Shown one piece after another: positions 1 through 11,278 of a stretch of 64,000 bases of DNA (positions within the stretch are counted from its first letter, which is position 1; every line of letters begins with the position of its first letter). The position numbers were made by a program, and so were the translations under genes. This stretch comes from Plecoglossus altivelis (taxonomy: Eukaryota; Chordata; Actinopteri; Osmeriformes; Plecoglossidae), in NCBI GenBank assembly GCA_036571765.1, contig BROE01000003.1, positions 12,721,955 through 12,785,954 on the forward strand. The letters are read 5' to 3'. A model generated the notes under the pieces. That model was not told the origin of the DNA, did not search any database, and saw only the letters and a list, made by a program, of their open reading frames with translations.

Positions 1-217
1 TGATCAAGATGTTGTTTGTTTGAGTACTCCCCTATGCGTTGCTAATATTTGCCTGCTTAACCAACATAAAGACATGTTTTAGAAAAAGAAAAAGGTTTTA
101 TTAATGATGTGTAGTTCCATGTTCTGACACCAGACGGCGCTCTCATACTGTCTAGCGAGTGAGGAGTAGCTTGCATTTGTCAACCGAGCTCTGACTGTAC
201 CTTTTGTTACCCAACAG
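1..217 (+). other. tsg101: tsg101 intron (left part cut off)
   Basis: Intronic DNA ahead of the first visible exon. It ends in a T-rich stretch and the acceptor AG at 216-217. I see no earlier exon here. Confidence 0.8.
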
Positions 218-1997
218 CATCCTACATGCCTGGTATGCCTGCAGTCTCACCTTATGGGCCAAACCCCAACCCAGGGTAAGCTGTTTGTCAACCCCCCTCC
301 TCCGTCGTCCTCTCTCCCTCCCTACACCGTGCATCTCGCTCTCCTTAAACCAGTTCTAACATGCATGTGCTTACATAAGCTTCCTGGCAATGTAGACATA
401 TCGGTGCAAATCTAAACCGGTCTTAAAAATGCCACGATGACCTTGCTAGTTTCAGTTTGCACACGCTGTCCTCTATGGTCGACCCCCTTGGGTTACATCT
501 GAGATGTTTTAAGATTGGAAATTGCATCGCATCATGATTTGAATGAACGTGATTAAGATTTGGGGGGGGGGTACAGTTACAGTCCTGTAAATGTAACATG
601 CGTGTTCTTGTTTGTAGTGGTTACCCAGCCTACCAGTATCCTGGAGGAAACTCCTACCCTGCCACGGGTGGCCCGACGCACTACAACTCCCAGCCTCCCA
701 TCTCCACTGTCGGTATGTATGATGTCGCACCGCTTCCTGGTTAGAGGAGGCGGGGTTTCACACAACTCAATTCAAGCCCACCGCTCTGCATACACACCCA
801 GCAGTGTAAGACTTTTGTTAACTTATTAACTTCTGCTTCAAACGTGTACTCACTACTAGGTATGTAGGTTAAGAGGCAGTGTGCCTTTTAGTGAGCAGAC
901 CTCAGCAGTGAAAGGTCACTTATAGATTAGTAGGTGAATGCCTCTATCATTCATGGCCCTTTGACCTTTTTCTTGACCCTGGTCCCACACTATAGCCTTT
1001 CTGTTTGGGTCACAACCACCACGGCATTACCCCTCTGGAGTGCCCGGCAGCCTGTGAAAGGTCGCGGCTGTAACCAGAGTGGGGGCTACAAAAGGCCAAA
1101 GAGTGAAAGGGGGGGGTCTAAAGTCCCCAGCCACCGCCCAGCTCCTCATCACAACGCCCCTCCTCACTCTGGGCTATTTATAAGATCTTGAGTCGTGAGA
1201 CTTGTAAGACCAGACCTGGGATCAGTTGCTTCCACCCACAGCCTGTTGATGATGAGGAATGCTACATGCTTGGCTGACTACAGATCAGTGTGCGAGGGTG
1301 CCTTGGTAGCGCTCCCATATTTAGGAGCCAGGGAAGAGTGGAGAGGAGATAAGGTTGCCTGCCGAACCTTCAGTGTTCAGAGCTGAGATTAACCATGACA
1401 TTCACAATGCTGACTCCAGCCCCCTGCTTTTGATATTTAATAGACTGAACATAGACTTTCCGCCAGTCTGTCTCTGGTTTGTCAACCGACTGTCCTGCGG
1501 CACTGCAGACTCTGTCACCTGCACCAAACACTAACCTCCAAACAAGGACACCTAATCCTCCCAGTGTGTTAACAGTGAGAGATGGTTGAAGCGCGTGTTA
1601 TCGTCTAGCATTTTAGGCTACTAAGACTTATCTTGCTTCGTCTACACCCTCCCCCCCCCCTCTCCTCTCCAGGTCCAAGCAGGGATGGGACCATCGGCGA
1701 GGACACCATCCGCGCCTCTCTGATCTCAGCCGTGAGCGACAAGCTACGCTGGCGGATGAAGGAGGAGATGGACCGGGCCCAGGCGGAGCTGGATGCTCTG
1801 AAGAGGACCGAGGAAGACCTGAAGAAAGGCCACCAGAAACTAGAGGAGATGGTCTCTCGTCTGGACCAGGAAGTGGTGAGGCCCTCCAACGCCTCCATCT
1901 CAGTTCCCTCTCTTTCTCCCTCCCTCTCTCCCTCTCTCTCCTGGGGTCTCACCCAGTGCCGTACTAGCTATCTCAGTGGGTTGTGTTGTTCATATGA

Positions 1998-2033
<36 letters not shown>

Positions 2034-2522
2034 GCGCGAAGTCTGAGGTGGACAGGAACATCGACTTGCTGAAGAAGAAGGACGAGGAGCTGAGCGAGGC
2101 TCTGGAGAAGATGGAGAACCAGTCGGAGAACAACGACATCGACGACGTCATCGTCCCCACCGCGCCCCTCTACAAGCAGATCCTGAACCTGTACGCCGAA
2201 GAAAACGCCATCGAGGACACCATCTTCTACCTGGGAGAGGCCCTGCGCCGAGGGGTCATCGACCTGGAGGTCTTCCTCAAGGTAATGCATGCACACACAG
2301 ACAGGCAGGCAGGCAAGCAGACACATAGACAGACAGACAGGCAGACAGGCAGACAGAAGTTTCAGTGCCACTTCCTGCAGATGTGTGTTGCGTTCTCTGG
2401 CAGTAACACCTCTTCTCCACCCTCCCCGTCAGCATGTGCGCCTGCTGTCCAGGAAGCAGTTCCAGCTCCGAGCCCTCATGCAGAAAGCCCGCAAAACCGC
2501 AGGCCTCAGTGACCTCTACTGA
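218..2522 (+). CDS. tsg101: Tumor susceptibility gene 101 protein, 3' part (five exons)
   Basis: ESCRT-I subunit that sorts ubiquitinated cargo at endosomes and acts in abscission. Exons read 218-275, 618-712, 1673-1875, 2042-2281 and 2433-2522 (stop TGA 2520-2522), all GT-AG with matching phases; together they give about 228 codons, against roughly 390 residues in the vertebrate protein. The first two exons encode the proline/glycine/tyrosine-rich linker (YMPGMPAVSPY, GGYPAYQYPGG). The next two encode the coiled coil, with the near-invariant stretches RASLISAVSDKLRWRMKEEM and KKKDEELSEALEKMENQSEN. The end of the fourth and the fifth make the C-terminal steadiness box, ending KARKTAGLSDLY. 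The N-terminal UEV domain, which binds PTAP motifs and ubiquitin, lies outside the window to the left; the 218 exon starts two bases into a codon. Identity is read directly from the sequence and is near certain. Whether it is the a or b teleost copy is not decided here. Confidence 0.97.
713..1672 (+). other. tsg101: tsg101 intron of 960 bp
   Basis: Donor GTATGT at 713. The acceptor at 1671-1672 lies behind a run of C and a CT tract. No coding signal or recognisable element seen inside. Confidence 0.8.
2001..2041 (+). repeat. (TG)14 repeat forming the 3' splice site of a tsg101 exon
   Basis: A perfect TG run at 2001-2028 is followed by a TG/CG-alternating stretch and the acceptor AG at 2040-2041. 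There is no ordinary C/T tract in the last 40 bases of the intron. The exon at 2042 is certain from its protein match, so this unusual acceptor must be used. Confidence 0.9.
2299..2357 (+). repeat. CAGR tetranucleotide repeat in last tsg101 intron
   Basis: Mixed CAGG/CAGA units fill much of the 151-bp intron 2282-2432. They are degenerate and probably length-variable. Confidence 0.8.
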
Positions 2523-3275
2523 CCCAAGTGGACATGTACACACGTTCTTTTCCTTCCTACCCCTTCTCTCCTTCTCTCTCTTTTTGTCTGTGCAACCTTT
2601 CTCCCTGTCATATGTCCCCCCCCCCTCTCTGTCTCCAAATCTGACCCTGCTCTATCCTGCCTCTGTGGGTTCCTCTCTCTTGAATCCTCCTCTTCCTTGA
2701 AGGAAAAATGCTGAGCTGGTTGGACAGAAAACCAAACGGTGGATTTACCTCAGCAGACTAGAAATCAAACCAATTGCAGTTGAATATTGGGCCCACGCGT
2801 ATCATTCTGATTCCGCTCACGTTCGACTAATCGTCCCGACTCCCGGTTCTCACAGCAAACGGAGATAATGCTTAGAACGTGTCCATATGCATTTTGCTCA
2901 GGCCAGAGATTCAGGTTGTCGTAGAGGCTACGGTCCAGCTGTTTAGGCATCGCATCATTAAGTCAAAGCCATCATCTGTTATCATGAAGTGTCGCAGCAA
3001 GGGGATGCGCTTTGGATGTCAGGAACAGTGAGAAGCACTCGTCTCTCTTGACATCAGACGGGATCTCGAATGCAAAGTGCCACAGTCCCAGGATGCTGGC
3101 GTGGTGGGGGTGGAAGAGGTGAAGGGGGTGTTGGGGAAGGTGGAGATCCTCCCTTGTGTGTGTGTGGCGATGACCTTGCGTTCTTGGTTTTACTGGCACT
3201 ACAGAAGGACTGTGTCACTCGGGTCTCCATAGAGGAAAAGTGGGTCTCCCTCCTAGCTTGGGAGACCATAGTGAG

Positions 3276-3630
3276 ACAGGAGGACAGGGAGGGCCTGTAG
3301 GACAGGGAGGGCCTGCCTCTAGGACCAGGGAGGGCCTGCCTGTAGGACCAGGGAGGGCCTGCCTCTAGGACCAGGGAGGGCCTGCCTCTAGGACCAGGGA
3401 GGGCCTGCCTCTAGGACCAGGGAGGGCCTCTAGGACGAGGGAGGGCCTGCCTCTAGGACCAGGGAGGGCCTGTAGGACCAGGGAGGGCCTGCCAGTAGAA
3501 CCAGGGAGGGCCTGCCAGTAGAACCAGGGAGGGCCTGCCAGTAGAACCAGGGAGGGCCTGTAGGACCAGGCAGGGCCTGTAGGACCAGGGAGGGCCTGTA
3601 GGACCAGGGAGGGCCTGTAGGACCAGGCAG
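3276..3630 (+). repeat. G-rich minisatellite, 19/23-bp unit, about 17 copies
   Basis: The unit is ACCAGGGAGGGCCTG followed by TAGG (19 bp) or CCTCTAGG/CCAGTAGA-like endings (23 bp). Every copy carries GGGAGGG or a variant. The array gives false collagen-like open frames on the minus strand (GPTGP-type periodicity). It lies inside the inferred tsg101 3' UTR. Confidence 0.95.
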
Positions 3631-4201
3631 GCAGACAAAGGCTTGAACCTTTCCTGATTCCTCTCTCACACAAGTGGGAACCCTCCCCGCTCCCAGTCGA
3701 CCGTCCTCCCTCGCTCCCCTGTCTCTCGTCCGCCAACGGCCGAAGCACTTCCTGAACGGGCAGTCAGCTGACCTGCTCAGTTCCTCGGTGTGAACAGACC
3801 TACCGTGTAATCATGCAGAGCGGATACGAGCCTCCGACCACCCCCCCTGTCGAGGCCTGTCGAGGCCTCCTCGACTGACCAGTTTCTCTTAAGCAGCAAG
3901 ATGGAAAAAAAAATTGATACTTGTACACACCCACTCTTTTGTTATTAGATAGGTCTTGTTTTAAGATTCACTCCAAGCTCACAGCCACTGGGGGGGCTAG
4001 TCGGAAGTGGTTGACATGGCAAAAAATATTGTACTAATCAAAAGTTGACTCATATCGAGTGTACAAACAGGTCTCCATTCAAGTTATCTTTTTACTAAAT
4101 GCACTTTGGATTGTATGATAAGTAGGTTTACTGTTGGGTATTGTTTAGTCTGTAGGCCATCTGTTTGTTTTTTTATTTGTAGATTTTATGTAAATCGATA
4201 C

Positions 4202-4207
4202 AATAAA
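4202..4207 (+). terminator. tsg101: Poly(A) signal, probable tsg101 3' end
   Basis: AATAAA on the + strand, with a GT-rich downstream element beginning about 35 bases on. It is the first canonical hexamer I see after the stop codon. Confidence 0.6.
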
Positions 4208-4260
4208 AAGATCTGATTTGACAAGGCTGCTGCAGGATTTCTTTGTGGGTTGGATCAACG

Positions 4261-4267
<7 letters not shown>

Positions 4268-4308
<41 letters not shown>
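4268..4308. repeat. (CA)n microsatellite between tsg101 and ldha 3' ends
   Basis: About 20 CA units, preceded by a short CG-alternating run. It sits between the two convergent transcripts' poly(A) signals. Confidence 0.95.
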
Positions 4309-4309
<1 letters not shown>

Positions 4310-4389
4310 CTGTGCATAAACAGCAGTTGAATCATCATCAGCAGTCATGCATGTCTTTTAACCACACAAGAAAGAGGCCTGAGTTGGCG

Positions 4390-5452
4390 TTCAAATAGTT
4401 ATTTTATTTGATGGTGGAGCAAGTACATCATCCAGCATCCTTGACAATGTCACAAGTTAGACAGGGAACAGACAGGAGAAGTATTGCCACAGCTCACCAT
4501 TCAGTTTCAGCACAATGAATACTGCTGCCTAATGGACAACGTTGCCCCAGATACAGTACATGAGTTTGCAAACACCTAGCCGGGGGGCTTCTACCCAAAC
4601 ACAAGGTGGAAAAAAATCACAAAAAAAATGGAGGGGATTTTCGGGCGTACAGAAGCACAAACACGTCGAGCAGAAATGCCACAATGTATTACACACAGAT
4701 CTGGATGCGTCACAACATCAGTGTTTAGGCCCTGGCACAGCCCCCCCCATTCATTCCCTGTTTTCCTTGAACGTGTGCAGAGACATAGAGACAGCAGGTA
4801 GATACTGTAGCTGGCAGTGTATTCAGCTAAATGCCCTTAGACTTCCAATCACAGTCAGGCCCTTCCCTACAGAAAGGCTTGAGCACCGTTAGAGCGCTCA
4901 CGGTTACTTATGTGTACAACATAACAAGCCTCATCGCCCCGCCGCCGACTGCATGGTAGCGTTGCACTGTTGACTAAGGTAGACTGGTGTTCCTGGAGGT
5001 TGGTCACGTGGGTAACCAGGGGTGTAGAATACTGCTGCATAGAGAACACGTGGTTGAAGCCTCAACGTGACGCACAACGTTCGCCGAACACAGATAAAAG
5101 GGGAGGCCCACCTGACCGCGGGAGCCGTCACGACATAACATCGACAAAACGAAAAAACAAAACAAAGCGTAGCGGAGCGTGACAAAGACGAGGCGCGGAG
5201 AGAGGGCAGTGAAGCGACGTGTCCGCTTGCTTTGCCCCCCCTCCCCTCTGTCGTCCCCCCCCCCCCGGATACATAAGAGGCCTCATTCGCCGTCTCTGGT
5301 AGGGGTTGTAGGTCAAGGGGTCAGGGGTACATTAGGGAAGCTAGCAGAAGCTGGGGAGAAGGGGGAGGAGCCACTGTAGAGGTGTATCTTCTGTGCGTGG
5401 ACGTGAGGTGTGTGCGCGCGCGTGTGTGTGTGTGTGTGTGAGAGAGAGCTCC
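4390..5452 (-). other. ldha: ldha 3' UTR (inferred)
   Basis: Non-coding part of the last ldha exon, from the stop codon to the poly(A) signal. It includes a CT/CA/CG-alternating simple repeat directly after the stop and a pyrimidine/C run near 5240-5270. No coding signal seen. Confidence 0.6.
4403..4408 (-). terminator. ldha: Poly(A) signal, probable ldha 3' end
   Basis: TTTATT on the + strand is AATAAA on the minus strand, about 1.05 kb beyond the ldha stop codon. A second minus-strand AATAAA at 4172-4177 could extend the transcript into the tsg101 3' UTR. Confidence 0.6.
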
Positions 5453-6552
5453 TCACAGGGTGAGCTCCTTCTGCACGCTCCACAGGGTCTCGGCGCTCTT
5501 GATCAGCTGCTTCTCCTCGTCGGGCTTCAGGGTCATGTGGATGACGTCCGTCAGCCCGCTGTTGCCCAGGACGCAGGGGACGCTCAGGAACACCTCGTCC
5601 TTCACGCCGTGCATGCCCTGAGAGGAAGGGCCGATGGAGGACAGAAGGAGACAGGATGAGACAGTTGGATCGTCGGATCGACGGGGTTAGAACACCTAAG
5701 GGAGCAGGTGTCGGTGTGTGTGTATGTGTGTGTGTGTGTGTGGGCGGGGGGGGGGGGGGGGCAGACTTACATTGACCAGAGTGGACACGGGGTGGACTTT
5801 GTGCATGTTCTTCAGGATGCTCTCCACCAGGTCAGCCACAGACATGCCGATAGCCCAGGAGGTGTAGCCCTTCAGCTTGATCACCTCATAAGCGCTGGGC
5901 GAGCAAGGAGCGAGGGAAAGAGAGCACGAGGGGAACGAGACAAAAGGTACGACAGGAAATTAAATTGAGAAAGGGAAGAAGCGATAAGAGATATGCCGTG
6001 TCGAAAACACGACGATGGCTGGCACGGCCTGGCACCAACAGTTCCACTATCGTAGGATCGGATATTGCTGCGTCGTAAAGCCTTTTAATGATTGAATGAT
6101 TATCTAATACGTCGGAGCAGCATGGTTGTAAGGGTTTGTCGAGGGGGCAAGAGAGCATTGTGTGAATGGTAGCTGGGGGCTTTTCTCGAGGTGAGCATTA
6201 AGCTCTTCACACAATGGTCTATTGTGTGCTAGCCAAAGCATTCTTCCTGGCTTACAGCCATAGCTGAAATTCCTCCTCACTCCAACGTCCCCGACCCTAA
6301 ATCTGCGAGATTAAGTCCGCGGTCTTTGTTCGAACCTTTTCGGATGATTATTTACCCGGGGGCGTTTGTACAGTTCGGACCCCTGCCACCTCACCTGTCC
6401 ACCACCATCTTGTGGACGTCCTTCCAGGACTCTTTATCGTCGGCGGAGCCCATCTGAGGGTTGAGAGTCTGCAGGGAAACGCCGGCCACGTTCACGCCAC
6501 TCCACACAGGCACTGGAGGGGAAAGAGACAGTCGGTTAGCATAGTGGACAAT

Positions 6553-6597
<45 letters not shown>

Positions 6598-7614
6598 CTC
6601 TCTCTCGCTCTCTCATCTATTCATCCATCCATCCAGCCACTGGGAGTGGTCAGACGTACCGCTGGAGTCTCCGTGCTCCCCGATCACCCAGCCATGGCAG
6701 GAGGAGGGGTGGAGGTGCAGTTTCTCTCCCATCAGGTGGCGGAAGCGGGCGGAGTCCAGGTTGGTGCCGGAGCCAATCACTCGGTGGCGAGGGAAACCGC
6801 TCAGCTTCCAGGCGACGTAGGTCAGGATGTCCACTGAGGGGAGGGGGAGGAAGGAGGGGAGGAGGGAAATAGGTCTTCAGTTAAGTGCTAAAACCTCAAG
6901 CTTTCCCTCAGCCTTAACGCTTCACACTTCCTACTTCCCCTCCCTGAAAAATCTCAATTTCTCTCTCTCTCTCCATGCTTCTCTCCCCCACTCTCCATTC
7001 CTCTCTCTCACTCTCACCTGGGTTGGAGACCACCAGTAGGATGCAGTTGGGGCTGTACTTGACGATGTTGGGGATGATGAACTTGAAGATGTCTACGTTG
7101 CGTTGCACCAGGTTCAGACGGCTCTCTCCCTCCTGCTGGCGAGCCCCAGCAGTCACTACCACCACCTTGGAGTTGGCGGTCACACTGTAGTCTAAGAAAC
7201 AAGAGCAACAGGGGTCAGCCGCCAACACAGGACCACAGACACTGGTTGGTGTGGACCTGAACGGCAGGAACCTCATTGAGGTGAACCTGATGGGGGGTGG
7301 AACTGGTCAGGGCGGGACCTGGTCGGAGGGACCGGGTATGCTTGAAGACCTCTCACCTTTGTTGGCCACGATCTTGTGCGTCTTGAGGAAGAGGGATCCA
7401 TGCTGCAGGTCCATCACCTCGCCCTTCAGCTTGTCCTCCATCACATCAACCAGGGCCAGCTCATCGCACAGGTCCTGAACACACACACACACACACACAC
7501 ACAGCTTTAAGGGTCACTGCTCTGTAGTTGCAGTCTTACATCACTGTCAAACAGACTGAAAATGAGGCTGGAAAGACTGGAACTAATACACAATGGCTCT
7601 GAGCCTTTGACCCT

Positions 7615-7660
<46 letters not shown>

Positions 7661-8041
7661 GTCTCTCTCTGTCTCTCTCTCTCCACTCAGCAGTGTATCC
7701 CTAAGGGGCTTGGTTGTTCCCTCTGTAGCAGAACAGTAACTAGACAGCTGGATGAGTGTAAACCACTCTGGGCTACAGAACTAGAATCCTCCAATGTCTC
7801 ATCCCCTCTCCCTCTCTCCTCCACCCTCCCTTCGTCCATCCAGCCTCCCCTTCCTCTACCCACCCCTTCACCACCGACCCTTCCACCCACACCACCACTC
7901 ACCCCTCTCCCTTACCTTGAGCAGGACACTCATGGCGGAGGCCATGCCCACCATGCCGACGCCCACCACTGTCACCTTGTTCCTGCAGCCCACTGGCTCC
8001 TCCTTCATCACATGGGTGATCAGCTTCTCCTTGGTGGACAT
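5453..8041 (-). CDS. ldha: L-lactate dehydrogenase A chain, complete
   Basis: Cytosolic NAD-dependent enzyme that interconverts pyruvate and lactate; tetramer; the A form dominates in glycolytic muscle. Coding exons in transcript order are 8041-7916, 7474-7357, 7191-7018, 6833-6660, 6512-6395, 5894-5771 and 5617-5453. Their lengths of 126, 118, 174, 174, 118, 124 and 165 nt are the classic vertebrate LDH pattern and total 332 residues plus TGA. The start MSTKEKLITHVMKEEP sits directly behind a TAG acceptor. Visible motifs are the NAD-binding GVGMVGMA, the active-site-loop arginine in ARQQEGESRLNLVQ, NLDSARFR with the catalytic aspartate and substrate arginine, and GEHGDSS with the catalytic histidine. 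The C-terminus is QKELTL. No frameshift or lost key residue was seen. The A-type call rests on overall fit to teleost LDH-A and on the tsg101 neighbour, as in other vertebrates. A B-type or eye/liver-type copy is unlikely. Confidence 0.97.
5703..5761 (-). repeat. TG repeat plus G16 run beside ldha exon donor
   Basis: On the transcribed minus strand, the donor GTAAGT after exon 5894-5771 is followed within a few bases by a 16-base C run and then a CA repeat. It lies in an intron of only 153 bp. Confidence 0.85.
6550..6613. repeat. (CT)n microsatellite in ldha intron
   Basis: A nearly perfect CT run in the 147-bp intron between exons 6833-6660 and 6512-6395. Confidence 0.9.
7475..7502 (-). repeat. 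(TG)12 repeat forming the acceptor of the second coding exon of ldha
   Basis: Read on the minus strand, a TG run ends in TGTTCAG directly before the exon that begins at 7474 (DLCDELALVDVMEDK). A normal pyrimidine tract is absent. Confidence 0.9.
7619..7682. repeat. (CT)n microsatellite in ldha intron
   Basis: A CT run interrupted by regular GTCT units, in the 441-bp intron 7475-7915. The rest of that intron (7683-7915) is pyrimidine-rich on the + strand and holds no exon. Confidence 0.9.
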
Positions 8042-8075
8042 CTAAGGGGGGGGGGAGGAGAAAGTGAGCGAGGGC

Positions 8076-8119
<44 letters not shown>

Positions 8120-11100
8120 AGAGAGAGACATCATAGACACGGTGAGTGTCTGTTTGATCCTAACCAGCTCGAGCAAGACCAGTACACATGACTGCGTCAT
8201 CAGTCTGTGACATCACTTCTACTTCCTCCGCCGGCCAATCTGAGATCCTGTACAGCCTCTCGCCACGCTATTAATAATACACGCTCGCGATTCACAAGTC
8301 AGCCTCTAACTTTTTTTTAAATGACTTCTTATGGAAAATATGCTTCTGTTATCTGAGTACCCTTGCGAGAGTGACATCCCAGTGCAAACAGGAAGTTCCA
8401 ACTCATCCTACATTTGAACAACCTCATTCTTCCCCCGGACATCAACCCTGCTTCTCCAAGGCGAGCTGTTTAACAACCTCTGCCTGTCCCTGCTTCCAGT
8501 TGCCATGCCGCCCGGACTATCATGGGGTTGTCATGGCTCTATATTTACTTGCAAGTGGATGAGAAGATTAAGTGCTTGACGGCCTGTTTTCATCATTACC
8601 GAGAGACTGAGCCCCTTCAGTGTTGTGTGAACAGAGGCACGTAGTGAAGTAGCTCCGAGGAGTAATAGGCTCTAACTCCCCCAGGAGAGCTATTTAAGAC
8701 CCCTTCCACTCTATTCCACCACAGCCATGAGCTCCACACACCTTCCTTGAACCAGGCCGGAGCACTCATCCAGTTATCTCTCCCTGAGAAGAGGCTTACT
8801 CTGGACTAATGAGCCAGAGAACGGCTGTAGGCCTCTAGGCACGGACACTCGGAGACACACACACACACACATACGCACACACGCACAGGAAACTCCAGTA
8901 GGCCTACAGGCACACGTACACACACTCAGTCGGGAAGCTACTGTGGCTCTGCAGGCACATACGTGCTCTCTCTCACACACACACACATGCAGCTGCAGCA
9001 GCAAAGCCTGCATCTAAACGCTCAGTCCGGTCACTGTTTTAACAGGACGACTGCAAGGATGCATATGAAGTCATTCATGATATCCTACTCCAAAGATGAT
9101 CCAATGATTACTCGGCCCATTTTGAGACCTGAATGCCCAAGCGCTAACCAGACCAAAGAGCCACGTTTTGAATGATCCAAATAGGTTTTTTTTGGGGGGG
9201 GGGGTGTTTGTTCAAGGCACCGACCTCAGTGATAACATGATCAGCGTTATCTCTAGACACTGCTTATCGGCGATGAGAGGTCAGCTGGCTCTTTGAGGTC
9301 AAAGGAATGTGCAACTGAAACACAATCAACTCACTACTTGCAAAAGCAGCTAGTCAGCATTTGTTCATCCCCAGAAGTGAGGAGAGTTTTTGGTTCCATT
9401 GTTCCAAGGAGGAGGGAATCCTCAATGTGGAAATGATGCAACGTAATGCCTTCATAAAGTGTTAATGTACATGTCACAATGTATTAGAACATAAGGAATC
9501 CCTGTTTCTCCCAGGCAAAGTCAAGCACGCCTAGCATCAACAGGAACACGCTGCTTTCCGATGGAGCCCAACATCGGAGTCTGAAGGACTCGCAGATTCC
9601 ACCGCGGTGTTGTACGCTACCCACCCTGGTGAGGACGGCCCGGTAAAAGTCACATCGTTTGGCTACTTTTAACAGCTGCGTGCCGTGTCATTGGTGCGCT
9701 AGTGTCACTCTGCGTGAGTGCGCTTGCTCACCATTTGCTGTTTAACAGCTGGAAGCACCTCCCAAGCAGATCAGTTCTCCGTAGGTTCATGTAGGTCACT
9801 CTAGCCCTGCAGCACTCGGAATGCTCTGCCTAGGGTGTCATATGACCATCTACTCTCCAGCTCATCCATACCACTCCTAGTCTCCAGCAGTTCTGACTTG
9901 GACTTTAAACAGAGACAGGCTGCGAGCTTATCTAGACATTGTTTAAGATTGGGTTGTAAATTTAACCTGGCAGTCTGGACTAAAGGCCAGTAGGCCAAAC
10001 TTCTTTTCCAGTTTAGCGTTGACATACAGGCACTTGGAGTGCACAGCTAGCTCTCTGTGTTACAATGCATGACCCTTACAACAAGCCTATATGATCTCCA
10101 GAGACATACCGAGGATCTCACAGCCAGTCCCTGTGGCCACTAGGAAATGGGATGCAAACCTATTGCATCACAATAAAATGGTGTGAATCTACAGCCTTGA
10201 GCATGACAGTAGGCTATTGGCAGTGCTGTGTGCTCATTTCCCCTCAGGACAGACCATCTCATCCTGCCATGCTGAGAGAAGATGGGAAACTACAAATACC
10301 AGGATGCTTAGAGATGCTTTTGGAAACTACAAATACCAGGATGCTTTGCAAGAGGGGCTTGGTTATCTATGCGCAACAACTCCATGCTCTTAAAGAATCT
10401 GGGCACGTATCTGCATTGCGTTCGAGCACTAGATAATCTATTACAAACTGTAGAATGCTGGCACGGTATTCCATCAACTGGATTAAAAACACACCGATAA
10501 CCATCACGCCGCAAGTAACTAATTTATCAAAGATACGTTCCTTGAGCATTCTTAAAATTTATCACAGAAGCATTTACTGTGAAGTGGTCAAAATTCGTAC
10601 GGCATCAGACCTTGAGATTTTCATTCAATAATCGCGAAAAGACGGGATTCGATTTATTATGAGCAATGTCCTCCGCCCATAGCAAACAGCAGGCCGTCGT
10701 ACAGACCATCACTATCAATTAGCCCTCATCAACAGGTTCTTTACAGAGAACTGCGGAGCTTTCGGAATTTCGTGTGGCTGGTTCTCTGCACGTAAATGAT
10801 CAGACTACATCTGGTTTTGGTAGTCTGAAATCCAGGATAGTGCCACTGTTCACGCATAGATAGTAAATTGTCTTGCATCCATACCAACATCGCTCAAAGT
10901 AAAGGCAGGCCCCCAGTTCCGTGTTTAAGACTTCCCATTGACACTTCCAGTAGACTGGTCAGCTCGAGGCACAATTATGAGGCATCTATGATATTATTTA
11001 TATTCTGACACACCCCTATGGAAAGAGCACTTTTTTCCACAAAACACAAAATAATAATACAAATATGGGTATAAAGTTCAATTATTTTAGACAAAGCCAT

Positions 11101-11161
11101 TTTACCCCAAAAAAATCCATCCGTAGCTTATTTGAGCCTATTTATAATACAAAGATCTCAC
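8042..11161 (-). other. ldha: ldha intron 1, 3.1 kb
   Basis: This lies between the non-coding first exon (donor GTGAGA at 11161) and the start-codon exon (acceptor just above 8041, with a C run on the minus strand). It contains a GA/TC microsatellite at about 8078-8131, scattered CA repeats at 8850-8990 and a G run at 9190-9202. The rest is complex sequence without a coding signal that I can recognise. First introns of ldha can hold control elements, but none is identifiable by eye. Confidence 0.7.
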
Positions 11162-11250
11162 CTTGTAGGTTTGAGTGATTCAAAAAAGACTGAAGGCGAT
11201 TAGGAATGTCTTCGACCGGGCTCTCAGCCGCTGGATGCAACTTTTCTGCA
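11162..11250 (-). other. ldha: ldha non-coding exon 1 (5' UTR)
   Basis: The minus strand shows a TATA-like TTAAATA (11279-11285). About 30 bases downstream is a plausible start site, then a leader ending ACCTACAAG at a good donor GTGAGA. Joining it to the acceptor above 8041 gives ACAAG-ATG, with A at -3. Vertebrate LDHA genes also have a short untranslated first exon. The start site is inferred to within about 10 bases. Confidence 0.7.
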
Positions 11251-11278
11251 GCAGTGACGGGCGGGTGCAACAGCCCTG

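Larger units (their letters stand above)
2523..4230 (+). other. tsg101: tsg101 3' UTR (inferred)
   Basis: This runs from the stop codon to the first good AATAAA on the + strand at 4202-4207, followed by a GT-rich stretch, which gives a UTR of about 1.7 kb. That is long for this gene, and a cryptic earlier poly(A) site is possible. The UTR contains the G-rich minisatellite at 3276-3630. I see no coding signal here. Confidence 0.55.

Noticed and set aside
3365..3748. Collagen-like minus-strand frames (GPTGP-type repeats)
   Set aside because: Produced by the 19/23-bp minisatellite. Three overlapping frames show the same pattern and none has exon signals.
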